A stretch of 64,000 nucleotides of DNA from Pacificispira sp965223125 (GTDB lineage Bacteria > Pseudomonadota > Alphaproteobacteria > UBA8366 > Aestuariispiraceae), in assembly GCA_965223125.1 (NCBI GenBank), contig OZ244984.1, positions 496,001-560,000 on the forward strand, written 5' to 3'. The notes under the pieces were generated by a model, which saw only the letters and a program-made list of their open reading frames with translations, searched no databases and had not been told where the DNA came from. Of the stretch, positions 1 to 10,500 are shown one piece after another. The translations under genes and the position numbers were made by a program. How positions within the stretch are numbered: position 1 is the stretch's first letter; every line of letters starts with the position of its first letter.

Positions 1-243
1 AAATTCATCGGTGATTGTCTTGCCGCGCAGTGATGCCCCAGCCTCCAGCAAAAGCCGCACCGCCTCGCTTGTCGTTTCGGCTGGGCCATGAGTCCTGCCC
101 CAATCGGGATTGCCGCAATGGGAAATCCGCCCGGCAATGTCGAAGAGATCCTTTGCCGCAAATGTCGACCCGGAGAGCGGACCACCGCTTCGTCCATCCA
201 GACTCAGTGATTCATCGACGAATGCATTCAAGCGACCGACCAT
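1..243 (-). CDS. Amidase, N-terminal part only (runs off window start)
   Basis: This frame is open from an ATG at 243-241 to the window edge, about 81 residues. Translation gives a GPLSGSTFAAKDLFDIAG stretch, then CGNPDWGRTHGPA, then LLLEAGASLRGKTITDE. This is the N-terminal pattern of amidase-signature hydrolases, in which the Lys of the AAKD motif is the first catalytic Lys of the Ser-Ser-Lys triad; the Ser-rich centre lies outside the window. A purine-rich TTGGGGGT sequence precedes the ATG. The gene starts 49 bp after the HlyD stop on the same strand, so it may be co-transcribed with the secretion genes, although no link to secretion is known. Substrate cannot be told from this fragment; GatA or indoleacetamide-hydrolase-like enzymes are possible relatives. 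Confidence 0.75.
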   Translation of the reverse strand, partial: MVGRLNAFVDESLSLDGRSGGPLSGSTFAAKDLFDIAGRISHCGNPDWGRTHGPAETTSEAVRLLLEAGASLRGKTITDEF

Positions 244-292
244 GTTACCCCCAAGACATGCGATATTCCAGAGCATTCGCCCCGTGGAACGT

Positions 293-1609
293 CTACCGTT
301 CCGTCATCGCATTTTCCTTCGCCTTGATAAGGGGTTTCAGCAGATAGTCCAAGACGGTCTTTTCACCGGTGATGATATCCACCGTCGCTGTCATGCCGGG
401 AATGATCGGCTTGTCATCACCCAGATTGGTCTCTGTCGTGGACAGGCGCACCCGGTAATAGGGTTCCCCTTCCTCATCCAGGATCGTATCGGCGGAAACA
501 TCTTCCAGTTTCGCTTCCAACCCGCCGTGGATCGAAAAGTCATAGGCCGATATCTTCACGACCGCCGGAAGTCCGGGGTAAAGCTGTGCCCGGTCCGAGG
601 GGCGAATCCGCGCTTCCACCAGAAGGGTATCCTCCAGCGGCACGATTTCCGCCACCGGATCGCCGGGCTTCACGACACCGCCAAGGGTATTAATCAGTAT
701 CTTATTGACCGTACCACGCACCGGGGAGCGGATGTCCGTGCGCTGTTCCCGGTCCCGTCCAGCGGTCAGATCCTCGCGCAGACGCTCCGCATCCGTGCGC
801 ACCTTGCTCAATTCCTGCTGCGCCTTAGCGCGGAACGCCGACAGTTCCTGTTCGATCGTGCTGGTGGCTTCCTGAATCTGGGACCGGATGCGGGGAATCG
901 ACAGTTCCGCATCCTGCAATTCGGATTCCAGCCCGACGACGGAACGCCGCACCGTCAGCACCTCCTGCTGCGATGCCGCACCGCTGGCGACCAACGGCTG
1001 CAACAAGTTGAACTCCTCTCGCGCCAGGGCCAGTTGGCTCTGCAACTGGGTCACCTGCGCAGTTTTCTGGCGCAGTTCCTGAAGCGCCTGATTGCGTTGG
1101 GTTTCTCGAATCCGGATCTTGCCCTGCAATTCCGTCAGGTTCCGTTCGAAAACCTCGATCTGATCATTCACCCGGTTCGGGGCATTTGCCTGGATATCTT
1201 CCGGGAAGGTGATTTCGGTTGCCCCGGTCGCCTCGGCAAGCAACCGGGCGCTCTCCGCGATCAGACTGCGATACTGTGTGGTCTTCTCGGCATATTCTGC
1301 CTCGGCCAGGCGGTTTTCGATACGCATGATGACATCACCCGCCTCGACGATCTGTCCCTCGGCAACGGATATCGCCGAAACAATACCGCCTTCAAAATGC
1401 TGGACGATCTTTGTCTGGCTTGAGGGGATGATCTTGCCCTCACCCCGGGTCACCTCATCCAGCACCGCACTCTGCGCCCAGATCAGAAAAACCACGAAGA
1501 AGGATCCGATCAGAAACAGCAGGACATGCGCCCAGAGCCGCGCGCTGCGCCCGACTCCATCCTTGCTTTCGGCATCGAAAATGCCGTCATCCCAATTGCC
1601 AGCAGACAT
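293..1609 (-). CDS. HlyD-family type I secretion periplasmic adaptor (membrane fusion protein)
   Basis: Periplasmic adaptor that bridges the inner-membrane ABC transporter and the TolC channel in type I secretion. The 438-residue protein has a short cytoplasmic N-terminus, one transmembrane helix (about residues 26-48, LLFLIGSFFVVFLIW), a lipoyl/barrel half (VQHFEGGIVSAISVAEGQIV, then GDVIMRIEN), a long central coiled-coil rich in Q, E, A and R (about 120-290), then the second barrel half (DIRSPVRGTVNKI) and a C-terminal GMTATVDIITGEK with LLKPL, typical of the HlyD/LapC/PrsE families. An upstream TTG is in frame, but the ATG at 1609 sits behind CTGGAG and is preferred. It lies 53 bp downstream of the ABC transporter gene, as expected for a T1SS operon. 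Confidence 0.95.
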   Translation of the reverse strand: MSAGNWDDGIFDAESKDGVGRSARLWAHVLLFLIGSFFVVFLIWAQSAVLDEVTRGEGKIIPSSQTKIVQHFEGGIVSAISVAEGQIVEAGDVIMRIENRLAEAEYAEKTTQYRSLIAESARLLAEATGATEITFPEDIQANAPNRVNDQIEVFERNLTELQGKIRIRETQRNQALQELRQKTAQVTQLQSQLALAREEFNLLQPLVASGAASQQEVLTVRRSVVGLESELQDAELSIPRIRSQIQEATSTIEQELSAFRAKAQQELSKVRTDAERLREDLTAGRDREQRTDIRSPVRGTVNKILINTLGGVVKPGDPVAEIVPLEDTLLVEARIRPSDRAQLYPGLPAVVKISAYDFSIHGGLEAKLEDVSADTILDEEGEPYYRVRLSTTETNLGDDKPIIPGMTATVDIITGEKTVLDYLLKPLIKAKENAMTER

Positions 1610-1662
1610 GCCCAAAACTCCAGTGGTTCAACTGCATCCGATATAGGATGCAGAGTGCCAGA

Positions 1663-3699
1663 TTACACCTTAGCTGCCTGAATTCGACCGGAGGCAAGCG
1701 CCTCCATCACGATTTCCTTCGGCCCGTCCGCCACGATCCGCCCACCATCCATCACGATCAGGCGATCAACCAGCGTCAGCAAGGATCCCCGATGGGTCAC
1801 CAGAATCAGCGTCTTGTTGGTCAGCACCGTACCGAGACGCGCCTTGAAACGGCCTTCGGTCGTATTGTCCATCGCACTGGTCGGCTCGTCCAGCAGCAGG
1901 ATCGGCGGATCGAGCAGCAGCGCCCGCGCCACGGCAATCGCCTGACGCTGGCCGCCAGAGAGAGAAAGCCCCCGCTCCCCAACCGGCAGGTCGAGGCCCA
2001 GCGGATGTTTGGATATGAATTCATCGACACCGGAAATCCGGGCGGCGCGCAAAATCGCGCTGTCATCGGCATAGGGGGCCCCCAGCGCGATATTCTCCTT
2101 CACCGTCCCGAAGAACAGATAGACATCCTGCGGCACGACCCCAATGGACCGTCGCAGATCCGCCGGATCGATCTGGCGCACGTCAGTTCCATCAACCAGA
2201 ACCGATCCTTCATCGGGATCGTAAAGGCCGAGCAGCAGCCGTTCTATGGTGGATTTTCCGGACCCGATCCGCCCAATGATCCCGACCTTCTCCCCCGCAT
2301 CGATCTTGAAGGATACGTCGCTGAGCGCCGTCGTCTTCGCCTCCGGATAAGCGAATTTCACATTCTTGAATTCCAGTGTTCCGCTGAATTCGGGACGATG
2401 AACGAAGGTACGGCCTTCCGGTCGCTCCACCGGAGTCTGCATCATCTTGTCCAGCGCGTTCAGGGATTCCCGCGCCTGATTGAAGCGGGTGGCGATCCCG
2501 GCAATCTGCGACAGCGGGGCCATTGCCCGTCCGGCCAGAATGGTACAGGCGATCAACGCACCGACGGACATGTTCTTGTCGTTGATTTCGTAAACCCCGA
2601 CAAACACGACCGCGACCGTCACGAACTGGGTGAAGAAACCGCTGAGGTTGAGCGCGAACTGCGACCAGCGCGTCGCCTTCATGGAGGAGGCCGCCGTCTT
2701 GGACACGAAGGTTTCCCAACTGCGCTGCATCCGCCCCTCGGAGGCAGTCGCCTTGATCGTCTCCGCACCTGAAATCGCCTCAATCAGGATCGCGTGTTTC
2801 TGCTGCGCCTCGCGGAAGGTTTCCTGCACGATCTTGCGCATCTGAATCTGGACGATAAATCCCACCACGATGGCGATCAACACCATCGCCCCCGGAATCA
2901 TGACAAGCATCGGACTGCCGATGATGGAGATCACCCCCAGGAACAGGAAAATGAAGGGGAAATCGACGAGCGCGATGACTGTGGAGGAGGTGAAGAATTC
3001 CCGCAGATTCTCGAATTCCCGCATCGAATTCGCCAAGCCCCCGGCAGAGGGGGGCCGGTTGGCCATCTTCATGCCCATCACCTGCTGGAACAGGCGTGCG
3101 GCGATCTTGGTATCCGCCGTCTTGCCCGCGACATCCACCAGGTATCCCCGGATCAGCTTCAGCATGAAATCAAAGCCGTAGACGATCGAAATTCCGATCG
3201 CCAGCACCCAGAGCGTCGCCTCCGCAAAGTTCGGCACGACACGGTCATAGACATTCATCGTGAACAGCGGACTGGCAATGGCGAAACAGTTCACCATGAT
3301 CGCCGCTATCCCGACCTCGATATACAGCTTCCACGAATTCAGCAGCGTTCCCCAGAACCATCCCTTCGGATCGGCGATGCGGTCATCCTGCGCGCGCTTG
3401 TCATACTGGAATTCCGGACGGGCAAAGAGCGCGTAGCCGACATATTCGGCGATCAGTTCATCGAAGGCGACATCGCGGGTTCCGGCCCCCATTTCAGGCA
3501 GAATGATCGTCGCCCGGCCTTCATTCCGCTTGATATCCGTCAGCACGCAGGCGCGCTGGCGACTGAGCAGAAGGACACAAGGCAGCGACAGTTTGGTGAG
3601 GCTGTTCAGGTCGCGCCGTTGCAGGCGCGCGGAAATACCCGCACGTTCCGCAGCCCGCACAAAAAGTTCTGGGGTCAGCATGCCATCGACCATCGGCAA
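1663..3699 (-). CDS. Type I secretion ABC transporter/ATPase (LapB/HlyB type), start unresolved
   Basis: Inner-membrane exporter that energises secretion, most likely of the giant adhesin. From 3699 it reads: remainder of a C39-peptidase-like domain, a six-helix ABC membrane domain (about residues 130-400), then the nucleotide-binding domain with Walker A GRIGSGKST, signature LSGGQRQAIAVARALL and Walker B ILLLDEPTSAMD. The only canonical start codon in this frame after the TAA at 3934-3936 is TTG at 3699, which would remove the first helix of the C39-like domain. That helix (DDPLLGCLTILCTLLERN) is encoded upstream at about 3723-3777 without a start codon. In that segment the catalytic Cys of true C39 peptidases appears to be Pro, as expected for a non-cleaving docking domain. 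Either the gene is damaged or it starts unusually; see the finding. The downstream HlyD gene follows after 53 bp. Confidence 0.9.
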   Translation of the reverse strand: MPMVDGMLTPELFVRAAERAGISARLQRRDLNSLTKLSLPCVLLLSRQRACVLTDIKRNEGRATIILPEMGAGTRDVAFDELIAEYVGYALFARPEFQYDKRAQDDRIADPKGWFWGTLLNSWKLYIEVGIAAIMVNCFAIASPLFTMNVYDRVVPNFAEATLWVLAIGISIVYGFDFMLKLIRGYLVDVAGKTADTKIAARLFQQVMGMKMANRPPSAGGLANSMREFENLREFFTSSTVIALVDFPFIFLFLGVISIIGSPMLVMIPGAMVLIAIVVGFIVQIQMRKIVQETFREAQQKHAILIEAISGAETIKATASEGRMQRSWETFVSKTAASSMKATRWSQFALNLSGFFTQFVTVAVVFVGVYEINDKNMSVGALIACTILAGRAMAPLSQIAGIATRFNQARESLNALDKMMQTPVERPEGRTFVHRPEFSGTLEFKNVKFAYPEAKTTALSDVSFKIDAGEKVGIIGRIGSGKSTIERLLLGLYDPDEGSVLVDGTDVRQIDPADLRRSIGVVPQDVYLFFGTVKENIALGAPYADDSAILRAARISGVDEFISKHPLGLDLPVGERGLSLSGGQRQAIAVARALLLDPPILLLDEPTSAMDNTTEGRFKARLGTVLTNKTLILVTHRGSLLTLVDRLIVMDGGRIVADGPKEIVMEALASGRIQAAKV

Positions 3700-3933
3700 A
3701 GCCGACGTCAGGGCCTCGGAAGATATATTGCGTTCGAGCAGCGTGCAGAGGATCGTCAGACACCCCAGCAGCGGATCATCCTTGGTTCCCGGCGTGGGCC
3801 TGATCTGCCAACCACTGGATGCGCCACGCCGATCCTTGCTGTCCCTCGATTTTTCGCGCCGCTCGTCCGTATCGCGGCGCTCTTTCCCGGACTTCGCACT
3901 GTTCTGCGCTGTCGACCCGCCCTGATCCCTGGC
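3700..3933 (-). other. Open coding-like extension of the ABC transporter frame without a start codon
   Basis: Between the TTG at 3699 and the TAA at 3934-3936 the frame is open for 78 codons and contains no ATG, GTG or TTG. The part nearest the transporter encodes the conserved first helix of the C39-like docking domain of LapB-type transporters (LLGCLTILCTLL, then SSEALTSALPMVDG across the TTG). The part nearest the TAA is highly charged (runs of K, R, E, D), like the ORF beyond the stop. This shows that the transporter reading frame once extended, or still extends, upstream of 3699. Confidence 0.7.
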
Positions 3934-4296
3934 TTAATCCCCACCGTCGTCGTCCCCCGCAGCCCGGCGAGAGGGCGCTCTGGTCGCGCCGACCTTCCGC
4001 GCGCTGTCCTCTGCCGCATCGCGCAGGGCATCTGCGGTATCATTGGCCGCATTGGCCATTTCAAAATGACGGTTCAAAGCTTCCGGAGATAGCAGATCCC
4101 GTTCCGCCCGTCCCGCGTTGGAGTCCGAACGGCCTTCATCCACAGGGTTGAGAAGGCCCGCTGAACCCGAGTCCGTAGACACGCTTTCAGGAGGCGCAGT
4201 CTCCTGCCCCCGTTTTGCCTCATCCGGCGCATAGGCACGCGGCACATCTGTCCGCTTCGCCCGCTTCCTGGAGTCATAGTCCGTATCACTGACCAT
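3934..4296 (-). CDS. Hydrophilic 120-residue ORF in the same frame as the ABC transporter
   Basis: No recognised domain. The protein is rich in Arg, Asp, Glu, Ala and Ser, with no membrane segment or signal peptide, and has a possible short helix near its end (LLSPEALNRHFEMANAAND). Its TAA stop at 3934-3936 is followed in the same frame by 78 sense codons and then the body of the ABC transporter. It may therefore be the 5' part of one long transporter gene (about 878 codons) split by a nonsense codon, or a small separate protein. An N-terminal hydrophilic extension on a T1SS ATPase would be unusual but not impossible. The ATG at 4296 has only a weak upstream GGAG-like sequence. Confidence 0.45.
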   Translation of the reverse strand: MVSDTDYDSRKRAKRTDVPRAYAPDEAKRGQETAPPESVSTDSGSAGLLNPVDEGRSDSNAGRAERDLLSPEALNRHFEMANAANDTADALRDAAEDSARKVGATRAPSRRAAGDDDGGD

Positions 4297-4463
4297 CGAC
4301 CGGTACCGACGCTCCTGCGCTCTGCCTCCACCCTGATAGCAGGGCTATTCCTCTTTCGAAAGTTTCCTTTCCAGGACGTATTTGGAGTTAAGCACAATTC
4401 GGGCCAGACTTCACCTTGACTTTGACACTCCCAAATAAAATCAAGCAGACCGAATGAATCAAA

Positions 4464-4497
4464 GGGCGGAGACCTTTGGGTAAAGGTATCTCCGCCC
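4464..4497 (-). terminator. Strong hairpin after the giant adhesin gene
   Basis: GGGCGGAGA at 4464-4472 pairs perfectly with TCTCCGCCC at 4489-4497, and inside it CCTTT pairs with AAAGG around a GGGT loop. On the minus strand the stem is followed by TTTGATTC. It lies 44 bp past the adhesin stop and 168 bp before the next ORF, so it is a likely intrinsic terminator or attenuator that lowers transporter transcription relative to the adhesin. Confidence 0.75.
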
Positions 4498-4540
4498 ATT
4501 GCACGCGAGGGGTACTGTTGTTCTATGCAGTTCCGCGAAC

Positions 4541-7500
4541 CTACCCGTTCTGGGGATCCTCGTTGCTGCCACCATCGGTCAGGCCGGGTATGACCGGCGC
4601 GACCATCACGATACCGGCATCCTGTGCCGACGGCGGGGCTGCGCCACCATCGCCAACACTATCCCCCAGTACATCGTTCTGAAGATCCATCAACTCGTCG
4701 ATACTCAGGGCACCGCTGCCATCCGTATCGGCATCGTAGGACGCGATATTGTCCTCCGATCCGAACAGGCTGGCATCGACCCCCACCAGCTTGATCGCAC
4801 CACCATCGCCCAGACTGATGATCGTATCATCACCATCCTGAAGGATTTCCATCTCTTCACGCTCGTAGCCGCTGAGGAACAGTTGATCTGTACCGACCTC
4901 GAAGTCGTGGATCGTGTCCACACCGTCGCCACGGGCATAGAAGAAGGCATCCTGCTCGCCATCGCCCGTGCCGCCGACATTGCCACCCCAAAGCTGGTCG
5001 CCGCTTTCAAAATCGGCCATGGAGGGCACCGGCTTCACCGACAGGATCGCGTCATTGAAGTCCATGTCCCCGCCATTGAGGATGTCCTCAAAGCCGATCA
5101 GGGTCTCACCCGCACCGCCGACAATGACCTCCGGATCGCTGGACGGGATGAAGCCGTCAACGCTCTGGTAGGTCAGGTCATTGCCATTGCCAGACACATC
5201 CGAAACCGTCTGGCTGTTCGCGTCGTAACCACCGAAATGATATTCCGCGACGACATTGTCGGTATCATCCGGCAGCGGCTCACCCGAATTCTGGGCAATT
5301 TCCACCGGATCACGGATATCGTCGAAGAACCGCGCCTGAGTAAAGGTGCCTGAGAAGGTCTGGTCCTGATCGAAACCGCCGCCATCGCTGTCCTGTTCCT
5401 GACCGAAGACAACCGTGCCGCCGGATTGCAGGCTCTGACCCGTGGCGATGCCTGTGGTGGTGAAACCTTCAACACCATCGACATAGACCTTCAGGTTGCC
5501 ATTCGTCCCGTCCCAGCTGGCGGAGATCATGTGTTCCTCACCATCGAACAGGCCCGAGGCCAGGATGTTGGTCGCCACCGAGACCCCGGCAACGATCACC
5601 ACCATGACGCCGTTCTGCGCACCGATCAGGAATTCGTTTCCGGTGTGACGTCCTGCCGAATAGGACAGCAGCGGGGTCAAATCGGATCCCATTTCCGTCG
5701 ACTTGAAGCCGACTTCAACCGTCACCTTCTGGCCGGAAATGACATCCCCACCCTGCAGATAGCCGCTGTTGCCATCGGCATTGATCGACAGGCCAGAGCC
5801 ATTGGAAACCTGCGTCACCTGCGCATGGTTGATGCCATCCGGATTCAGGCTGCTCGGGTTCGAGAAGTAGGCATGGGCATCCTGACCTTGCAACTCCTGA
5901 CCATCAGCATAGACCGAGATCGATCCATCATTATTCTCACCGAAGGTCACGACGGTTCCATCCGCCAACCCGCTGTTCCTGTCGCCGCCATCCGGAATGA
6001 GGAAGAAGCCGATATCATCCTGATCGAAACCGTCGAGCAGGATCGTATGGCTCGACCCGACATCCGTCTGGTGCAGATTGGCCCAGATCACTTCACCCGT
6101 CTCCGGCGTTCCCTCATCGTCCAGCACGTAATAACCGACGGTGTTGGAGTAAGCCGCATCCGTACCCTGGAACGTGACCGTGATCGACTGGACGGAAGAC
6201 TGGACCATGCCGGTATCACTACCGCCCATGATCCAGTCCCGACCGGCCCCACCCGAGATGATATCGTTGCCCGACCCACCCTGCAGGAAGTCATTACCAT
6301 ACTGACCGAATATCTGGTCGTTGCCACTGCCCCCATGAATGACGTCGTCATAGCCTGTAACCGCTTCGCCGGGGATGTAGGGTTCTGCCGAGACGGATTT
6401 CAGCAGGAAGTCGGAATTATGCCCGCTGTTGCCCGCCCCATCATTGATCGGAGTCAGTTCGATGGAGGTGATCGGGAAGCCCGCCGTGATTGTGGCACTG
6501 GCAAGACCATTGACCGTTCCGTCGATCACGCCGGTCGCCGTCTGGCCATTCGCACCGAAGGCCGTCCAACGCGCCTGCTCCAGATAACCCGGATCGAAAG
6601 GTCCGGCATCCGGGGTGCTGACGGTCTCCCCATCGAACAGAGCCGATACGGTGACAGTAACCGACCCCATTGGATCATCGAACGTCATCCGCATGACCTC
6701 CGTCCCGGTGGCGTCACTGCCATCCATCGTGTCGATCTCGCCATCATCGATACCGCCGCCGACCGAGATGCCGGCATAGCTATAGCTGCCATGCAGGCTG
6801 GCATCGGCAGTGTGACCACTGTTGATCGAGAAGCTGACATCCTTCGTCGAGAACGGACGGTCGGTATAGCTGTCGGACGCCGCATCGTATTTGAGCGCCT
6901 GCAGCGTGACCCCGGCATCTGCCCAGGTCGCAACCACTGCCGATGTATTGACACCGGTACCCTCGATATCCAGCGACAGGCTGACACCCCCTTCATCGCT
7001 ACTGCCGACATAATCGGACAGATTGGTGACGAAGTCTGTCGTTCCAACGGAGACCATGCTCGCCACCTGATCGGCTGTCAGGGCACCGTCGAACAGGGCC
7101 GGATTGTCGACCCTGCCGTCCAGATAATCCTCCAGCTTGTTGGCGACATTATCATCGCTCTGAATTTGAGAGGCCGCGAAAGTCCAGGGATTCTGGTTCT
7201 CCGCCATGCTCCAGTCACTCTGGACACTATCGACAACTTCCCCGTTAACATAGAGCGAGACCGTATCACCATCCCAGGTGACAGTGACATTGTGCCAGTT
7301 ATCCCAATCGACATAACCACCCTTCAGTGTGAAGGTTTCGTCCTCAGTCTGGATCCGGAGTTCCACTTTACGGTCGGACCGAACGTCAATGTCGAAATGT
7401 CCGCCATCGCCATAATTCTTGGCATCCTTCGAAGCGAGCGTCCCGTTGTTCCAGGCCATGAAGTCCATGGTGAAGGTCCCGGTCTGGGTCTCCATCGCCG

Positions 7501-10500
7501 CATTGTGTGGAACTTCGATATAGTCGCCCGAACCATCGAACTGCGCCGCTTTGCCTTCCGCGCCACTGCCGCTTCCGGTATGGCCCTTGGCCGTGCCGGT
7601 CAGGCCGCTAACACTGTCGGTTACGGTCTCATTCGAGCCCCATGTCGTATCCTCCAGTTCGAAGTGGAAGATCGCGTTGATGCTGGATTCACCGCTTGTC
7701 GGTTCACCGCCACCGACCATGCCGGAGACTTCGAGATCGTCGAAGCGGATTTCTATGCTCTCGCTTTCCGTCGTCTTGGCATTGTTGTAGCCACCCAGCG
7801 TGATGCTGTGTGCGCCCGCAGGCAGGTCACCGACATTGATCGTAACCGTCTGCCAACCGGTGTCGTGGTCGCCACCGCCGTTCCCATTGCCAAAGACCTT
7901 CGAAACATAGCTGTTCCCATCGACGCTGACCCGCTGTCCGTCTATCGCGACCCAGACTTCTCCATATTCGTTGGATTCGTAATCCTGATCCACGATCATC
8001 CGATAGGAGAAGGTGATCGTCGTATCGGAGGAATTCGCATCGACCGTGAATTCAGATGTGAAGCCGCCCGACATATCAGAGATATCACAATCATCCTTGC
8101 CGCCCAGTTTGACGACCATCTGATCGCCATCCATGTAGCCCTTGGCATAATAATCGCCACTGCTGCCATACTGGTTCAGCGGATCGTCTGCATAGCTCGG
8201 CCCGGACAGGTCGAAGGTGACCTCTTCCGGTTCCGGCGCAGGCGCTTCGCCTCCGCTGGACGGCGGGGCCATATTCGGACCCTGATCGCCATAGATCACA
8301 TCGTCGCCCTGCTGGCCGAAGATCGTATCGGAACCAGACCCGCCGAAGATCGTGTCATCACCCGGAACCCCGGTCCCACCGGATACATCCGGAATATCGA
8401 TCATGATCGTGCTGGACACCGTACCGGTATCCGTCTGCCCGTGATCCGGATCAGTGTCGAGGGAGGTGACCTCCACCGACAGGGTGAAGTCGCCGGTACC
8501 GTTCGGGACCGTGATCTGCAGCCCTTCCAACTGATCCGGTGTCAACACATGAACTGCCGAACCCGTGAAGGTATCGCCCGCCGTATTGGTGAGCGTCGCC
8601 CCGTCCGGCACATTACCGATTTCGACCGTCAGAACTTCCGACCCGTCGATATCATTATCGCCAACCGTGATGACAACCGGTGCAACGAAGCAACCCTGCG
8701 GTGTCAGCCCCATCGGGTCATCGCCGTAGATCACGTCATCGCCCTGCTGGCCGTCAATGATGTCGTTGTTGGCCCCACCATAGATCGTGTCGTTGAAGCT
8801 GTCGCCCTCGACACCGCCGCCGACCAACACGCCGGTATCCACCAGGGTGATATCGTCCAGCGACATGCCACGACCATCTTCCTGATCATTCTCGGAATTT
8901 TCCGTGAAGACGATCCGCATCGTCTCCCCGGTCCCGACGAACTGGACCGTCACGGTCTGCCAGTCGTGCTGGGTCTGATTTTCCATATCATGGGTATATT
9001 CGCCCAGGACCTGACCATCGACCTTCACGGCCATTGCATTGACCGTCTCATCATAGCCGGGACGTCCGGAATAGCTGAAGGTCATTTCATAGACCTTGCC
9101 CTCTTCCGTCTGGACATCACGATAGATGCCGTCGGAGTCCGAGAACGTGTTGCCAGCGACGTTATTCAATTCAACGAAATTGTCGCCATGGGCCGCCTGG
9201 TTCGTACCGTCCGGCTGTTCATTCAGATCGCGGACCATGTTGTCAGTCCAGACTTCTACATCTTCCGCTGTGGTGTGCCAGCCATCAATGCTTTCGACCA
9301 TGATGCTGGGATTCGAGTATGTCGCATTGCCAGGAATGCTTTCGAAGGAACTGTGGAAGAGAACCGTTGGCTCACCGACAACGACCGTGCCTTCACCGGT
9401 TCCGGCACCACCATCGCCGAAGAGGACATCCTGCCCGGCACCGCCATAGATCAGATCATCCCCGCCCATGCCGGTGATCGTATCTTCACCGCCTTCGCCG
9501 TGCATTTCGTCGTCGCCAGCCGTGCCGACCATGACGTCATCGCCTTCGGTCCCGACAATCGCATCGGGGTTGGTCTCCGGATTCGCGGTCGGTTCACCTT
9601 CGATGGTGTAGCGCTCGACATGCATGTTCACATCGTCGAAGTCAAAATCGCCGCCACCCGGGATATCCTCCCAGTTCTGGTTGCCATCCACCGAATTGTC
9701 GGTGGTGTAGTCAAAGCTGCTCTCGTTCAGACCCGGAGTTGAGAAAATCACCGGATCGCCCTGACCGGAAAGCGGCCCGCTGCTGGTATGGGCAACCCAG
9801 TTTCCAGAGGAGTTCTGCTGGAAGGTGATTTCGGTCCCGTTGCTCAGGCCCGGATTGAGATTCGCCCCGTTCGAGATCACGAAGAAGCCGACACTGTCCG
9901 GATCGACGCCTTCGATTTCCTTGGTAACGCCGATTTCCTGCTTGGTATTGGCAAACAGGATCGCGCCCACCGTCGGAACACCACCCGCACCGATGATGAA
10001 GTACCCGTAGGTATTGTGATACCCGGCGGTATCCTGACCCATATTTGTCACCCGCAGACCTTCACCAGGCCCACCGGTACCGCAGGTCGGATCAAGCTCC
10101 GCCGTCGCATCCTCGGTTTCCAGATCGATCTCGTCGACCACCGGTGCCACATAGACCGTGAAGTCCACACTGTCTGTTGCCGTGTCACCATCCACATCCG
10201 TGGTGGTAACCGTCATCGTCAGGTCGATGTCACCGGAGAAATCTTCCGGCGGCAGCATGCTGACACTGGACAGATTCCCGGCGTCGATGCTCCAGACACC
10301 CGGTTCGACTTCCGTACCGGTGTTGAGAACCGCCCCTTCCGGCACCCCGGACAGGGTGACCGTCATCGCATCCGGCCCTTCACTGGTCATGGTCGCATCA
10401 AGGTTGAGCGCGATCCACTGATCCTCAAGTCCCTGACCATTCGCCGCAATCGCTTCTGCATCCGGATCGGTATCCGTGATGTCGATGGTCACAACCGCCG

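Noticed and set aside
5426..9742. Very long plus-strand open frame (1,438 codons) opposite the adhesin gene, with others such as 33,671-37,714
   Set aside because: The translations have no known domains, are rich in His, Arg and Ile, and mirror the Asp/Gly/Thr-rich repeat codons of the adhesin. They are shadow frames produced by codon bias and repeated DNA on the opposite strand.
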